DNA of 64,000 nucleotides from Paracoccus indicus (lineage in GTDB: Bacteria; Pseudomonadota; Alphaproteobacteria; Rhodobacterales; Rhodobacteraceae). The stretch is from assembly GCF_003056335.1 (NCBI RefSeq), contig NZ_PYWA01000007.1, positions 124,001 to 188,000 of the forward strand, in the 5' to 3' direction. Each line of letters starts with the position of its first letter. The first letter of the stretch is position 1. The notes beneath the pieces were generated by a model that was not told where the DNA came from, ran no database searches, and was given only the letters and a program-made list of their open reading frames with translations. The translations under genes and the position numbers were made by a program. Shown here one piece after another: positions 55,933-64,000 of the stretch.

Positions 55933-57095
55933 CAGCGGCCTCGGCGCAGGATTTCGGCGATCTCGCCCTGGGGGCGGGTGCGGGTCAGGGCCAGCAGCAT
56001 CCCCGCCGCGATCCCCGAGGCGATCACCGAGGAACCGCCATAGCTGACGAAAGGCAGGGTCATGCCCTTGGCGGGCAGCAGCCGGACGGCCACGCCCATG
56101 TTAATCAGCGCCTGAACGCCAAAGGCGCAGGCCAGACCCGTGCCGGCAATGCGGACGAAGGGGTCACGCTCCTTCAGCAGGCGCAGCAGCGACCGCACGA
56201 CGATGGTCATGTAGAGCAGGATCACGGTCAGCACCATGATCAGCCCGTATTCCTCGGCCGCGACGGCAATGATGAAGTCGGTATGGGCATCGGGCAGCGA
56301 CCATTTCACCGTCCCCTCGCCCACGCCGACGCCGAAGAAGCCGCCCTCCTGAATGGCGTTCGTGGCATAGCCGATCTGGGTGCGCGGATCGATGTCGGGC
56401 GACAGGAAGCCGTTGATGCGTCGGGCGAAGTGTTCGGATGCACCATAGGCGAAGAAGCCCCCCGTGACCGCCATGCCCAAGACCCCCAGCAGCAGAACCA
56501 TGGGTGCCCCGGCCACGAAATACATCACCAGCCAGGAAAACAGCACCAGCGAGGCCTGACCGAAGTCCGGTTGCAGCGCCAGCAGGATCACCACCGTCGC
56601 CGCCGCGATGAAGGAGTAGAGCTTGCCTGGCGGGCCGCCGATCTCCATCGAGGCGGCCATGAACCAGGCGCAGATCGCGATGAAGCCGGGTTTCAGGAAT
56701 TCGGACGGCTGGATCGAGACGAACCCGAGGCTGAGCCAACGGGTGGCCCCCTTGCCGAAATCCGTCCCGATGAAGGGCAGCAGGATGATGCAGGCGAAGG
56801 CCGCCGCGAAGCCCAGCACCCCGATGCGCCTGATCTGGCGCGGCGACATCATGGAGATCACCAGCATCACGACCAGCGCCATGCCGCCGAAGACCGCCTG
56901 GCGCTGCACATAGTAGAAGCGCGGCAGGTTGTTCTTTTCAGCCAACGGCACCGAGGCTGCCAGCCCCAGCAAAAGCCCGATCGCGAACAGCGACAGCACG
57001 CAGAACAGCGCCCATTTGTCGACCGTCCGCCACCACCGTGGAAGAATGGGATCACCCGCCCGTGCGGGCGTCGTGCCAAAAACCATGTCGGTCAT
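55932..57095 (-). CDS. ftsW: septal glycan polymerase FtsW
   Basis: SEDS-family glycosyltransferase of the divisome, 387 residues with ten hydrophobic helices. The SEDS hallmarks are [27 protein letters not shown] (with the catalytic aspartate near 195), [17 protein letters not shown] and [13 protein letters not shown] 57095 is used; the longer frame from 57152 lacks a ribosome site. It is the first dcw gene in the run: murD, mraY and earlier genes do not precede it. Confidence 0.94.
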   Translation of the reverse strand: MTDMVFGTTPARAGDPILPRWWRTVDKWALFCVLSLFAIGLLLGLAASVPLAEKNNLPRFYYVQRQAVFGGMALVVMLVISMMSPRQIRRIGVLGFAAAFACIILLPFIGTDFGKGATRWLSLGFVSIQPSEFLKPGFIAICAWFMAASMEIGGPPGKLYSFIAAATVVILLALQPDFGQASLVLFSWLVMYFVAGAPMVLLLGVLGMAVTGGFFAYGASEHFARRINGFLSPDIDPRTQIGYATNAIQEGGFFGVGVGEGTVKWSLPDAHTDFIIAVAAEEYGLIMVLTVILLYMTIVVRSLLRLLKERDPFVRIAGTGLACAFGVQALINMGVAVRLLPAKGMTLPFVSYGGSSVIASGIAAGMLLALTRTRPQGEIAEILRRGR

Positions 57096-57211
57096 GGGAA
57101 TACCGCCGTCACTGCCTCTAGTCCTGTCCGGTTTTCCCGGATCTGCGGGCAAGGATAGCGCGATTGCGGGGTGCGCGCTACTGTAGATTGTGCGGGCGCG
57201 GGATCGTGATG

Positions 57212-58075
57212 TCAGCGCATGCCGTGGCTGCGGTCATAGCTGCCGGGACGCGAAGGCGCCCACCCTTCGGGCGGTTGAACGGGGGCGAAGACCTGCACGA
57301 CCAGCGGATGGCATTGGGCGGCATCCGAGGAATGCTCACCTCCGCAATCGCCGCCCGGACAGGCCGAGAGCGCGCCCAGCAGATCGGTCTCGGCCATGAA
57401 CTCCAGATAGTCGCCGGGACGGACGGGGCTGGCCTTCATGAAGTACTGCCCGGTGTCGCGGGTGAAGCCGGTGCACATGAAGACGTTCAGCACGTCATGG
57501 ACGTGTGCCTCGGCCTGATCCAGCGTCATGCTACGCGCCTCGGCCAAGGCCCGCGTCAGGTTCGAATGGCAGCAGTGGTGATACTGCCCGCCCTGGGACA
57601 GCAGGTTGTGGGTATAGGGGTCGCAGCGCGTCCCGATCACGTCATGGACGCTGCCGCCGAATTCGTCGAAGCCGTACCAATCCAGCGTATCCTCGGTGAT
57701 GGTGGCAAGCGGGCGCAGGTCCGGCAGGTTCGACCACAGCCGGTCGCCCGTCGACAGATGCGTCCCGTGCAGCGCCCGCGTCTTGCCCGAGTAGAACCGC
57801 GCCGAGAGATCTGCCGTACAGAGGTTCAGATCCCCCACCTGCGGGCCATCGACGCTGAGGATGCGGAAGAAATGCCCGGCGGTAACCTCGAAACAGGCGG
57901 CCTGGCGTGGTGGGACGGTGATCTGTTCCGTCTGGACCCAGCCCTGCCGCGCGGCGCGATAGGCCGCCAGATCGGGCTGCGGCAGGCTGTCCACCGGATA
58001 GCAGATGACGGGCGCCACGCCGCGGCGCTGATCGGCATCGGTCGGCGGGATATGTTCGGGACGTGCGGGTTTCAT
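57212..58075 (-). CDS. DUF1989 (urea carboxylase-associated family) protein
   Basis: A 287-residue protein with the DUF1989 features FFRILSVDGPQVGDLNLC, GTRCDPYTHNLLSQGGQYHHCCHSNL and DVLNVFMCTGFTRDTGQYF, rich in conserved cysteine and histidine that may bind metal. Relatives occur beside urea carboxylase genes or as glycine cleavage T-like folds; no urea genes are near here. The ATG at 58075 follows the ccdA stop with one base between them. A TTG at 58084 is an alternative start. The function is unknown. Confidence 0.78.
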   Translation of the reverse strand: MKPARPEHIPPTDADQRRGVAPVICYPVDSLPQPDLAAYRAARQGWVQTEQITVPPRQAACFEVTAGHFFRILSVDGPQVGDLNLCTADLSARFYSGKTRALHGTHLSTGDRLWSNLPDLRPLATITEDTLDWYGFDEFGGSVHDVIGTRCDPYTHNLLSQGGQYHHCCHSNLTRALAEARSMTLDQAEAHVHDVLNVFMCTGFTRDTGQYFMKASPVRPGDYLEFMAETDLLGALSACPGGDCGGEHSSDAAQCHPLVVQVFAPVQPPEGWAPSRPGSYDRSHGMR

Positions 58076-58076
58076 C

Positions 58077-58820
58077 TCAGCCAAGCGTCGCCAGCGCGGG
58101 GAAGGCCTCGAGCAGCCAGAAGCTGAAGGCTGAGAATGCGCCCGTCAGCAGCATGACGCCGACTACGACCAGAAGGCCACCCATGATCCGCTCGATCGTC
58201 TTCAGATAGGGCTTGATGCGGTTCATCACGCCGATGGCGCGGTTGATGAAGACCGCCGCCAGCAGGAAGGGAATGCCAAGGCCCAAGGCATAGACCGCCA
58301 GCAACGCCGTGCCGCGCGACAGCTCGCCCCCCGTGGCGGCAAGCGACAGGATCATCCCCAGCTGCGGACCGATGCAGGGCGTCCAGCCGAAGGCGAAGGC
58401 CAGCCCAAGTGCATAGGCACCAAGCGCCCCACCATCCTGCTTGCCAGCGTTCATACGTGCCTCCTGATCCAGCAAGGGGATGCGGAAGACATGCAGGAAA
58501 TGCAGGCCCATCACGATCACCATGACACCTGCGATCCGCGCCAGAAGGTCCTGATATTGCAGGAAGGCCCGCCCGAAGGCCGATGCCGCGAAGCCCATGA
58601 TCAGAAAGACCGTCGACAGGCCCAGAACGAAGAACAGCGCAGGCAGGACGGCGCTGCGTTCGCGCGTCTTCAGCCCGTTGACCCCCACCCCGGTCATATA
58701 GGCCAGATAGGGCGGCACGATCGGCAGCACGCAGGGCGACAGGAACGACAGGATCCCCGCCAGCAACGCGACGAAGGCGGCTGGCAGGAAGGCGGCAGAG
58801 GCGAGTTCGATTCCCAACAT
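58077..58820 (-). CDS. ccdA: cytochrome c biogenesis protein CcdA
   Basis: Inner-membrane thiol transporter that moves reducing power to the periplasm for heme attachment, 247 residues with six helices. The redox cysteines are in SFLSPCVLPIVPPYL (near 31) and FGWTPCIGPQLG (near 145). AAGGTGCGG precedes ATG 58820. It is the first gene of a two-gene unit with the DUF1989 protein. No cytochrome genes are adjacent. Confidence 0.92.
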   Translation of the reverse strand: MLGIELASAAFLPAAFVALLAGILSFLSPCVLPIVPPYLAYMTGVGVNGLKTRERSAVLPALFFVLGLSTVFLIMGFAASAFGRAFLQYQDLLARIAGVMVIVMGLHFLHVFRIPLLDQEARMNAGKQDGGALGAYALGLAFAFGWTPCIGPQLGMILSLAATGGELSRGTALLAVYALGLGIPFLLAAVFINRAIGVMNRIKPYLKTIERIMGGLLVVVGVMLLTGAFSAFSFWLLEAFPALATLG

Positions 58821-58913
58821 GTCCCGCACCTTAGCGGTCGCCGCGCAGAAGGACAGAGGGCATCGCGTCACGGCTTCGTGGGATCACCCCGCCCGCCCGG
58901 AAAGCCTGGGCAT

Positions 58914-58948
58914 GAAAAAGGGGCGCGGCATCGCTGCCACGCCCCCGT
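58914..58948 (-). terminator. rne terminator
   Basis: Minus strand: GGGGCG-T-GGCA and TGCC-G-CGCCCC around a 4-base loop, then TTTTTC, about 20 bases after the rne stop. Confidence 0.92.
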
Positions 58949-58966
58949 TTTCGATCTGCGCGGTCC

Positions 58967-61342
58967 TTAGCGACCCGACCACCAGCCGCGGCGCTTGCGC
59001 GGGGCTTCCTCGCTTGCGGGCTCGGTCTGATTGGCGGCGACGGGCGCTGCCTCGGGGGCAGATGCGGTTTCGACCAGTGCTTCAGCCACAGCCTCGGCGG
59101 GGACCGCCTCGGGTGCGGGGGGCTGTGCCTGAACGGCTTCGGCCGTTTCCACCGCAGCGGCTTCTGCCGGGGCAGATTCCGCCGGGGCGGCTTCGGTCGG
59201 GAAGCCAGCGGCGCGACCATCGTCGGCATCGGCCGTCAGGTCGACGACCTCGGGCAGCGCCTCGGTTTCGACCGGCTTTCGCGAACGGGACCGCGAACGC
59301 GACCGGCGACGACCCGAGGATGCGGGTTCTGCCTCGACCTCCGGTGCTTCGGCTTCCGGCGCTTCGGCTTCGCCTGCATCAGCAACAGGCGCTTCGGCCT
59401 CGGCCTCGGAAGCGCCGTTTTCAGCATTGTCGCACTCGGGGCGGTCGCCGATCTTGCGGCGACGACGACGACGGCGGCGGCGGCGGCCACCCTCGCCCTC
59501 ATCCTCCGACGCGGTCTCCTCGGGCTTCTCGGCCTTGGTGGGCTGGGCTGCCGGGGGATGAGCAACCTCCGAGACCGGGACGATCTCGGCCTCGGGGGCT
59601 TCGACCTCTTCGTGGTCGATGCTGGCCATCAGGTCTGCGTTCACGCCAAGCGGCACATGCGAGGGCTCGGGAACCGCGCGGGTGGCGGTCTTGAACTTCT
59701 CGATCGCGAAATCGGGCGAGGTCAGCGCCGGATCGGCCTCGACCCGCACGGACATGCCGTAGCGTGCCTCGATACCTGCCACATGTTCGCGCTTCTGGTT
59801 CATCAGGAAGTTTGCGACCGCGATCGGCGCCTTGACCAGAACCTCGCGCGAGCGTTTGCGCGTGCCCTCTTCCTCGATGGCGCGCAGGATGGTCAGCGCA
59901 AGGCTGTCGTCGCTGCGGATCAGGCCGGTGCCGTGGCAATGGGCGCAAGGCTGGGTGGTGCTTTCCAGCATCCCCGGACGCAGGCGCTGGCGCGACATCT
60001 CCATCAGGCCGAAGCCCGAGATGCGGCCGACCTGGATGCGGGCGCGGTCGGACTTCAGCTTGTCCTTCATCCGCTTCTCGACGGCGGCGTTGTTCTTGCG
60101 CTCGTCCATGTCGATGAAGTCGATGACGATCAGACCGGCCAGATCGCGCAGGCGCAGCTGGCGGGCGACCTCGTCGGCGGCCTCGAGATTGGTCTTGACG
60201 GCCGTGTCTTCGATCGAGCCTTCCTTGGTGGCCCGACCCGAGTTCACGTCGATGGCGACCAGCGCCTCGGTCACGCCGATGACGATGTAGCCGCCCGACT
60301 TCAGCTGCACGACCGGGTTGAACATCCCCGACAGATAGCTTTCGACCTGGAAGCGGGCAAACAGCGGCATCTGGTCGGTGTAGTGCTTCACGCTGTCGGC
60401 ATGCGACGGCATGATCATGTTCATGAAGTCCTTGGCGACCTGATAACCACGCTCGCCCTCGACCAGCACCTCGTCGATCTCGGCGCTGTAGAGGTCGCGG
60501 ATGTTGCGCTTGATGATGTCGCCTTCCTCATAGATCGCGGCGGGTGCCACGGACTTGAAGGTCAGGTCGCGGATCTGCTGCCACAGGCGCAGCAGGTATT
60601 CGTAATCACGGTGGATCTCGGTCCGGGTGCGCTGGCTGCCGGCGGTGCGGATGATCAGGCCCGCGCCCTGCGGCACGTCCAGATCGGCCGCGATGTCCTT
60701 CAGCTTCTTGCGGTCGGCGGCATTGGTGATCTTGCGGCTGATGCCGCCGCCACGCGCCGTGTTCGGCATCAGGACGCAATAACGCCCCGGCAGCGACAGA
60801 TAGGTCGTCAGCGCGGCGCCCTTGTTGCCGCGTTCCTCCTTGACCACCTGCACCAGCATGATCTGGCGGACCTTGACCACTTCCTGGATCTTGTAGCGGC
60901 GGGCGCGGGGCTTGCGGGGGGCGCGGACCTCCTCGGTCACGTCCTCCTCGGCGACGGATTCGATGCCGTCGTCGCCCTCCTCCTCGGAGGTTGCGTCGTC
61001 ATCCTGGGATGCCGACCGCGTCTTGCGGGGGGCTTCTTCGGGCTCGTCGTCGGCCGGGTCGTTTTCCTCGGCCAAAAGGGCGTCGCGATCGGCCGCAGGG
61101 ATCTGGTAATAATCGGGATGAATTTCCGCGAAGGCCAGGAAACCGTGGCGGTTTCCGCCGTAATCCACGAAGGCCGCCTGCAGCGAAGGCTCGACCCGCG
61201 TCACCTTTGCCAGGTAGATGTTACCCGACAGCTGACGCTTGTTGACGGTCTCGAAATCGAATTCCTCAACCTTGGTTCCATCCACCACGACCACCCGAGT
61301 TTCCTCGGCGTGGGTCGCGTCTATGAGCATCTTGTTTGCCAT
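58967..61342 (-). CDS. rne: ribonuclease E
   Basis: Endonuclease that organises the RNA degradosome, 791 residues. The S1 domain near the N-terminus is split by an acidic insert (DDEPEEAPRK..DDDATSEEEGDD) of some 60 residues, as in other alphaproteobacterial RNase E. The DNase I-like region has IDFIDMDERKNN with catalytic aspartates; the zinc link is CAHCHGTG near 465. The C-terminal part (from about 560) is disordered, with a ten-arginine run, an SR-repeat (RRRSRSRSRSRK) and a basic WWSGR end. The start MANKMLIDATHAEETR is fixed by homology. Confidence 0.96.
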   Translation of the reverse strand: MANKMLIDATHAEETRVVVVDGTKVEEFDFETVNKRQLSGNIYLAKVTRVEPSLQAAFVDYGGNRHGFLAFAEIHPDYYQIPAADRDALLAEENDPADDEPEEAPRKTRSASQDDDATSEEEGDDGIESVAEEDVTEEVRAPRKPRARRYKIQEVVKVRQIMLVQVVKEERGNKGAALTTYLSLPGRYCVLMPNTARGGGISRKITNAADRKKLKDIAADLDVPQGAGLIIRTAGSQRTRTEIHRDYEYLLRLWQQIRDLTFKSVAPAAIYEEGDIIKRNIRDLYSAEIDEVLVEGERGYQVAKDFMNMIMPSHADSVKHYTDQMPLFARFQVESYLSGMFNPVVQLKSGGYIVIGVTEALVAIDVNSGRATKEGSIEDTAVKTNLEAADEVARQLRLRDLAGLIVIDFIDMDERKNNAAVEKRMKDKLKSDRARIQVGRISGFGLMEMSRQRLRPGMLESTTQPCAHCHGTGLIRSDDSLALTILRAIEEEGTRKRSREVLVKAPIAVANFLMNQKREHVAGIEARYGMSVRVEADPALTSPDFAIEKFKTATRAVPEPSHVPLGVNADLMASIDHEEVEAPEAEIVPVSEVAHPPAAQPTKAEKPEETASEDEGEGGRRRRRRRRRRKIGDRPECDNAENGASEAEAEAPVADAGEAEAPEAEAPEVEAEPASSGRRRSRSRSRSRKPVETEALPEVVDLTADADDGRAAGFPTEAAPAESAPAEAAAVETAEAVQAQPPAPEAVPAEAVAEALVETASAPEAAPVAANQTEPASEEAPRKRRGWWSGR

Positions 61343-61810
61343 TGATATGTCTTTCGCGCAGGCGCCTGACGGGCGGTGCCAGTGGCATCCCCGGAATGCG
61401 GCTGCGGTGTGATGAGGACACGGGGGCGTCTTCGGCAACGGCGTTCGGACCGGCGCGGCCAGCGGCCCGCCCATCCTGAAATCTGCCGTCCAAAGCGCGC
61501 GTCATCGCGTCTGTTCCTTCGAAAGACCCGGTGCTTGTCAGGCCGACCGGGCCACTGTGTTCATCACCCCCGTGCGCGATTGGCGCGACCGGAGGGCGGG
61601 TTTTCCGCGGGGTACATGGCTGTTCCGTCATCTTGATCGGATCCAGAGGTGCCCCGCTGCGAAACTGTCGGTGCCTGGCAACCCCTGGTTGAGGCCGCAT
61701 TGCACATGGCCCCACCATAGAGGCTGAGGCAGGGAAAATTCAATGCGGAAAACGCGATACCCCGCCCTAAGGCGATTTCCGGCCCGGCGCGGGGATGCTA
61801 ATCTGGCACC
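61343..61810 (-). promoter_or_regulatory. rne promoter and long 5' leader
   Basis: On the minus strand TTGAAT (complement of 61738-61743), an 18-base spacer and TATGGT (complement of 61714-61719) predict a start near 61708 and a leader of about 365 bases. Apart from this promoter and the short gap to the plus-strand gene at 61811, I see no gene in this stretch. A long leader suits RNase E autoregulation, which is known in E. coli. Confidence 0.5.
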
Positions 61811-62521
61811 ATGTGCAACCTTTTCTCGAACACCACCGCGGTTGAGGCGATGCGCCGCGTCTTTGCCGTCGCCCCGGAAAACGATCACCTGGGCAATGCC
61901 CCGCCGCAATCGGCCATCTTCCCCAAGGGCGATGCCGCCATCGTCCGCATGGACCCGGACGGCCAGCGGCGGTTGGATTACAGCCACTGGGGCTTCGTCC
62001 TGCCACAGACGTCGACGCGAACGGGCAAGCCGATACAACCTAAGGCTGTAAACAATGCCCGCGACGACAAGCTGCGCGTGTCGCCCTTCTGGCGGTCGGC
62101 CTTTCGCCACCGTCGGTGCCTGATCCCCGCCACCAGCTTCTGCGAGATGACGGGGCGCAACCCCGCGACCCATGTCTGGTTCGGCGTCACCGGCCCTCAG
62201 GACCGTACGCCCTTCGCGCTGGCGGGCATCTGGCAGGATTACGACGGTCCCTATGGCAACGACCGGCGGGCTTTGCTGACCAGCTCGATGATCACGACGC
62301 GGCCAAATGCGCTGGTCGCGCCCGTGCATCCCGACCGCATGCCCGTCATCCTGCACCCGCGCGATCACGACCAATGGCTGCAGGGTACCGATGATGAGGC
62401 CTTCGAGCTGCTCGAGCCCTATCCCGCCGATCGGATGGTCATCCATCAGCAGGGCATCGGCCTGACACATGACGGCGATCCGCCGGGGGCCGTCGATGAC
62501 CCGCAGCTGCCGCTGATCTGA
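61811..62521 (+). CDS. yedK: SRAP (YedK/HMCES-type) abasic-site crosslinking protein
   Basis: Forms a covalent link with abasic sites in single-stranded DNA to protect them, 236 residues. The catalytic Cys2 follows the initiator methionine, as required; N82 and R84 (NNARDD), E112 (in FCEM) and H173 (VHPDRMPVIL) match the active-site set of E. coli YedK. The region around E112 reads PATSFCEM where PADGFYEW is usual, so it is a divergent member. The start is unambiguous because Cys2 must be second. A ribosome site is not obvious. Confidence 0.9.
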   Translation: MCNLFSNTTAVEAMRRVFAVAPENDHLGNAPPQSAIFPKGDAAIVRMDPDGQRRLDYSHWGFVLPQTSTRTGKPIQPKAVNNARDDKLRVSPFWRSAFRHRRCLIPATSFCEMTGRNPATHVWFGVTGPQDRTPFALAGIWQDYDGPYGNDRRALLTSSMITTRPNALVAPVHPDRMPVILHPRDHDQWLQGTDDEAFELLEPYPADRMVIHQQGIGLTHDGDPPGAVDDPQLPLI

Positions 62522-62524
62522 CGC

Positions 62525-62556
62525 AACGGGGCGTCACGCAGACTTAACGCCCCGTT
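62525..62556 (+). other. perfect inverted repeat after the SRAP gene
   Basis: AACGGGGCGT (62525-62534) and ACGCCCCGTT (62547-62556) form a 10-bp stem with a 12-base loop directly after the stop codon. The following bases (CACGTCTTTG) are only weakly T-rich, so termination is possible but not certain. Confidence 0.6.
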
Positions 62557-62617
62557 CACGTCTTTGTCGCACCCTGATCCTAGAAGCACCCGTGACGGGA
62601 CAGCATCGGAGGTCGGG

Positions 62618-63502
62618 ATGACGGTGATCCAGCTGAATGCCGAAGACGGATTGACCGATGGGCTGCTGCAGACGGCCCGGGACCTGCCCAAGGGGGCGCC
62701 GATCGTGGTCATGCTGCACGGCTATCGCTATTCACCCGCCACCCCTGCCCATGATCCGCATCGCCACATCCTTTCGCCCGTCGCCCTGCCCCATACGACA
62801 TCCTGGCCCTGCGCCCTTGGGCTGGACGGCGCTGCCGATCAGGGGCTGGCCATCGGCTTTGGCTGGCATGCCCGCGGCAGGCTGCGGGCCGCCTACAGGC
62901 GCGCCGGCCCGACGGGACAGGCGCTTGCCGATGTCGTGTCGCGGCTGGCGCAGGTATCGGGGCGGCCCGTGGGGCTGATCGGGCATTCGCTTGGCGGGCG
63001 GGTGGCGCTGCAGGCCGTGCAGGCGGCGGATGCGGGCAGCATCGGTCGCGTCATCCTGTTGAACGCGGCCGAGTTCCGCGACACCGCCGCCGCCGCATTG
63101 GCCCGCCCCGCCGGTCGCCACGCCGAGGTCATCAATGTCACCGCCCGTGAAAACGACCTGTTCGATTTCGCGCTGGAGCAGCTCTTGTCGCGCGGCAAGC
63201 GACGCGCCCTCGGCTTCGGGTTGGAAACGCAATGCCCGAACTGGGTCGATCTGCAGATCGACGATGCGGCAACGCTGGATGCGCTGGACGGGTTGGGGTT
63301 TCCGACCGAACGGCGCGCGCGCCGCCTGTCCCACTGGACGCCTTATCTGCGGGGCGGGCTGTTCGATTTCTATCGCGCGGCGCTTTGCCACCCCTGGGCC
63401 CTGCCCCTTGGCCTGCTGCGCCACAATCTTCCGACGTGCCCGCATCCGCGCTGGTCGCGCTTGCTGGCACCAACGGTGGGCCTGGGCGAGGTGCGGGCCT
63501 AG
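62618..63502 (+). CDS. alpha/beta hydrolase
   Basis: A 294-residue hydrolase-fold protein. Oxyanion segment VVMLHGYRYSP near 30-40, nucleophile S124 in IGHSLGG, and a likely acid in TARENDLFDFAL near 190; a catalytic histidine is probably H240-250 in LSHWTPYLRGG. GGAGGTCGGG lies upstream of ATG 62618. Specificity is unknown. It converges on the yciB gene with a 4-base overlap. Confidence 0.85.
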   Translation: MTVIQLNAEDGLTDGLLQTARDLPKGAPIVVMLHGYRYSPATPAHDPHRHILSPVALPHTTSWPCALGLDGAADQGLAIGFGWHARGRLRAAYRRAGPTGQALADVVSRLAQVSGRPVGLIGHSLGGRVALQAVQAADAGSIGRVILLNAAEFRDTAAAALARPAGRHAEVINVTARENDLFDFALEQLLSRGKRRALGFGLETQCPNWVDLQIDDAATLDALDGLGFPTERRARRLSHWTPYLRGGLFDFYRAALCHPWALPLGLLRHNLPTCPHPRWSRLLAPTVGLGEVRA

Positions 63503-64000
63503 CCGTCCTTCTCGGGCAGCGCATGGGCCCGGTAAAGCCCCGCGTTCCCCAGCAGGAAGACGAAAATCAGCACCGGCAGGCCGAAGGTCTTGAAATAGAC
63601 CCAGGTGGTTTCGGACATGTTGCGCCAGATCACCTCGTTGGCGACGGCCAGCGCCAGAAAGAACAGCGCCATGCGGAAGGTCAGCTTGCGCCAGCCTGCC
63701 TCATCCATGGGCAGAGTCTCGGACATGACGGCACCCAGCCAGTTGCGGCGCAGGATCAGGCCGGTCCCCAGGATCGCCGCGAACAGCAGATAGATCAGCG
63801 TCGGCTTGAATTTGAAGAAGGCCGGATCGTTCAGCCAAACCGACATGCCGCCGAAGACCACCACCAGCACCAGCGTGGCCACCTGCATCGGCGCCAGCTT
63901 GCCGGTGATGCGCCATTGGATCAGCGTCGAGATGATCATTGCGGGAATGAAGGCCAGCGTGGCCACGATGAAACCGCTGTAGGTTTCGCCCCACAGAACC
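63499..64000 (-). CDS. yciB: YciB/IspZ-family septation membrane protein, 5' end outside the window
   Basis: The last 166 codons or so are present; the reading frame continues past the right edge. The visible part has four or five hydrophobic helices with VLVVVFGGMSVWLNDPAFFKFKPTLIY and FFLALAVANEVIWRNMSETTWVYFKTFGLP, which are the conserved YciB segments. The family is needed for normal septation and envelope integrity in enterobacteria. A GTG at 63966 is internal and not the true start. Confidence 0.92.
   Translation of the reverse strand, partial: VLWGETYSGFIVATLAFIPAMIISTLIQWRITGKLAPMQVATLVLVVVFGGMSVWLNDPAFFKFKPTLIYLLFAAILGTGLILRRNWLGAVMSETLPMDEAGWRKLTFRMALFFLALAVANEVIWRNMSETTWVYFKTFGLPVLIFVFLLGNAGLYRAHALPEKDG

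Noticed and set aside
61343..61718. Possible small protein in the rne leader on the minus strand
   Set aside because: The frame is Pro/Arg-rich, lacks a ribosome site and continues out of frame into rne; more likely an untranslated leader.
1..64000. CRISPR arrays, tRNA genes, insertion sequences, prophage
   Set aside because: I looked for regular short repeats, T-arm-like sequences, terminal inverted repeats and transposase or integrase motifs and found none. A tRNAscan or ISfinder run would settle it.

Overview
The window reads as chromosomal DNA of a high-GC alphaproteobacterium, most likely a Paracoccus-like member of the Rhodobacteraceae. The clues are the gene neighbourhoods (hisC-tyrC-DUF2125, a split dcw cluster carrying a DUF2484 gene, an frcBCA-type sugar ABC transporter with a divergent ROK regulator, a valine-degradation block, a ScfR-type regulator), dense ATGA/GTGA gene couplings and a strong GC bias that leaves long spurious antisense open frames. 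I see no rRNA, tRNA, insertion sequence, prophage or CRISPR array; almost the whole window is protein-coding core genome.

Layout. 1-6.2 kb: the end of an alpha/beta hydrolase, an MFS carrier, thrS, a cold-shock gene, a FrnE/DsbA-like thioredoxin and a Bcr/CflA drug carrier. 6.2-10.4 kb: fructose/ribose-type ABC importer (frcA, frcC, frcB on minus) facing frcR, with a dyad operator between them. 10.4-15 kb: rpsD with a structured leader, hisC-tyrC, DUF2125 and chaC. 15-18 kb: a MotA/ExbB-like plus MotB/OmpA-like pair with a long coiled coil. 18-20.2 kb (minus): emrE, a YihY-family membrane protein and a one-TM protein. 20.3-25.2 kb: purB, an orphan FliG-like gene, a 47-residue membrane protein, gap, an SDR and a Met-rich small protein. 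25.4-33.5 kb: pyrC-pyrE, dnaB, a secreted msrA, an internally deleted MFS remnant, a ScfR-type regulator, and an M23 peptidase coupled to a bactofilin.

33.5-42.7 kb: an FAH-family enzyme, coaD, a CBS protein, then LysR/mmsA, ybdK, and acyl-CoA dehydrogenase / 3-hydroxyisobutyryl-CoA hydrolase / mmsB. The latter together would take isobutyryl-CoA (from valine) to propionyl-CoA; only ybdK is out of place. 42.7-57.1 kb (minus): envelope and division block ftsW-murG-murC-DUF2484-membrane protein-murB-ddl-ftsQ-ftsA-ftsZ, then lpxC, bamD, recN. The front half of a normal dcw cluster (mraZ to murD) is not next to it. 57.2-64 kb: a DUF1989 protein coupled to ccdA, rne with a long leader, a YedK/HMCES-type protein, an alpha/beta hydrolase and a partial yciB.

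The most interesting non-routine signals are the stator-like pair and orphan FliG-like protein lying about 4 kb apart with no other flagellar genes, TTTGCAAA-type sites upstream of both the ScfR gene and mmsA, several clear dyads in promoter regions, the rpsD leader fold, and the in-frame internal deletion of an MFS gene. Starts were chosen by Shine-Dalgarno spacing and family lengths read by eye; no database search was possible.
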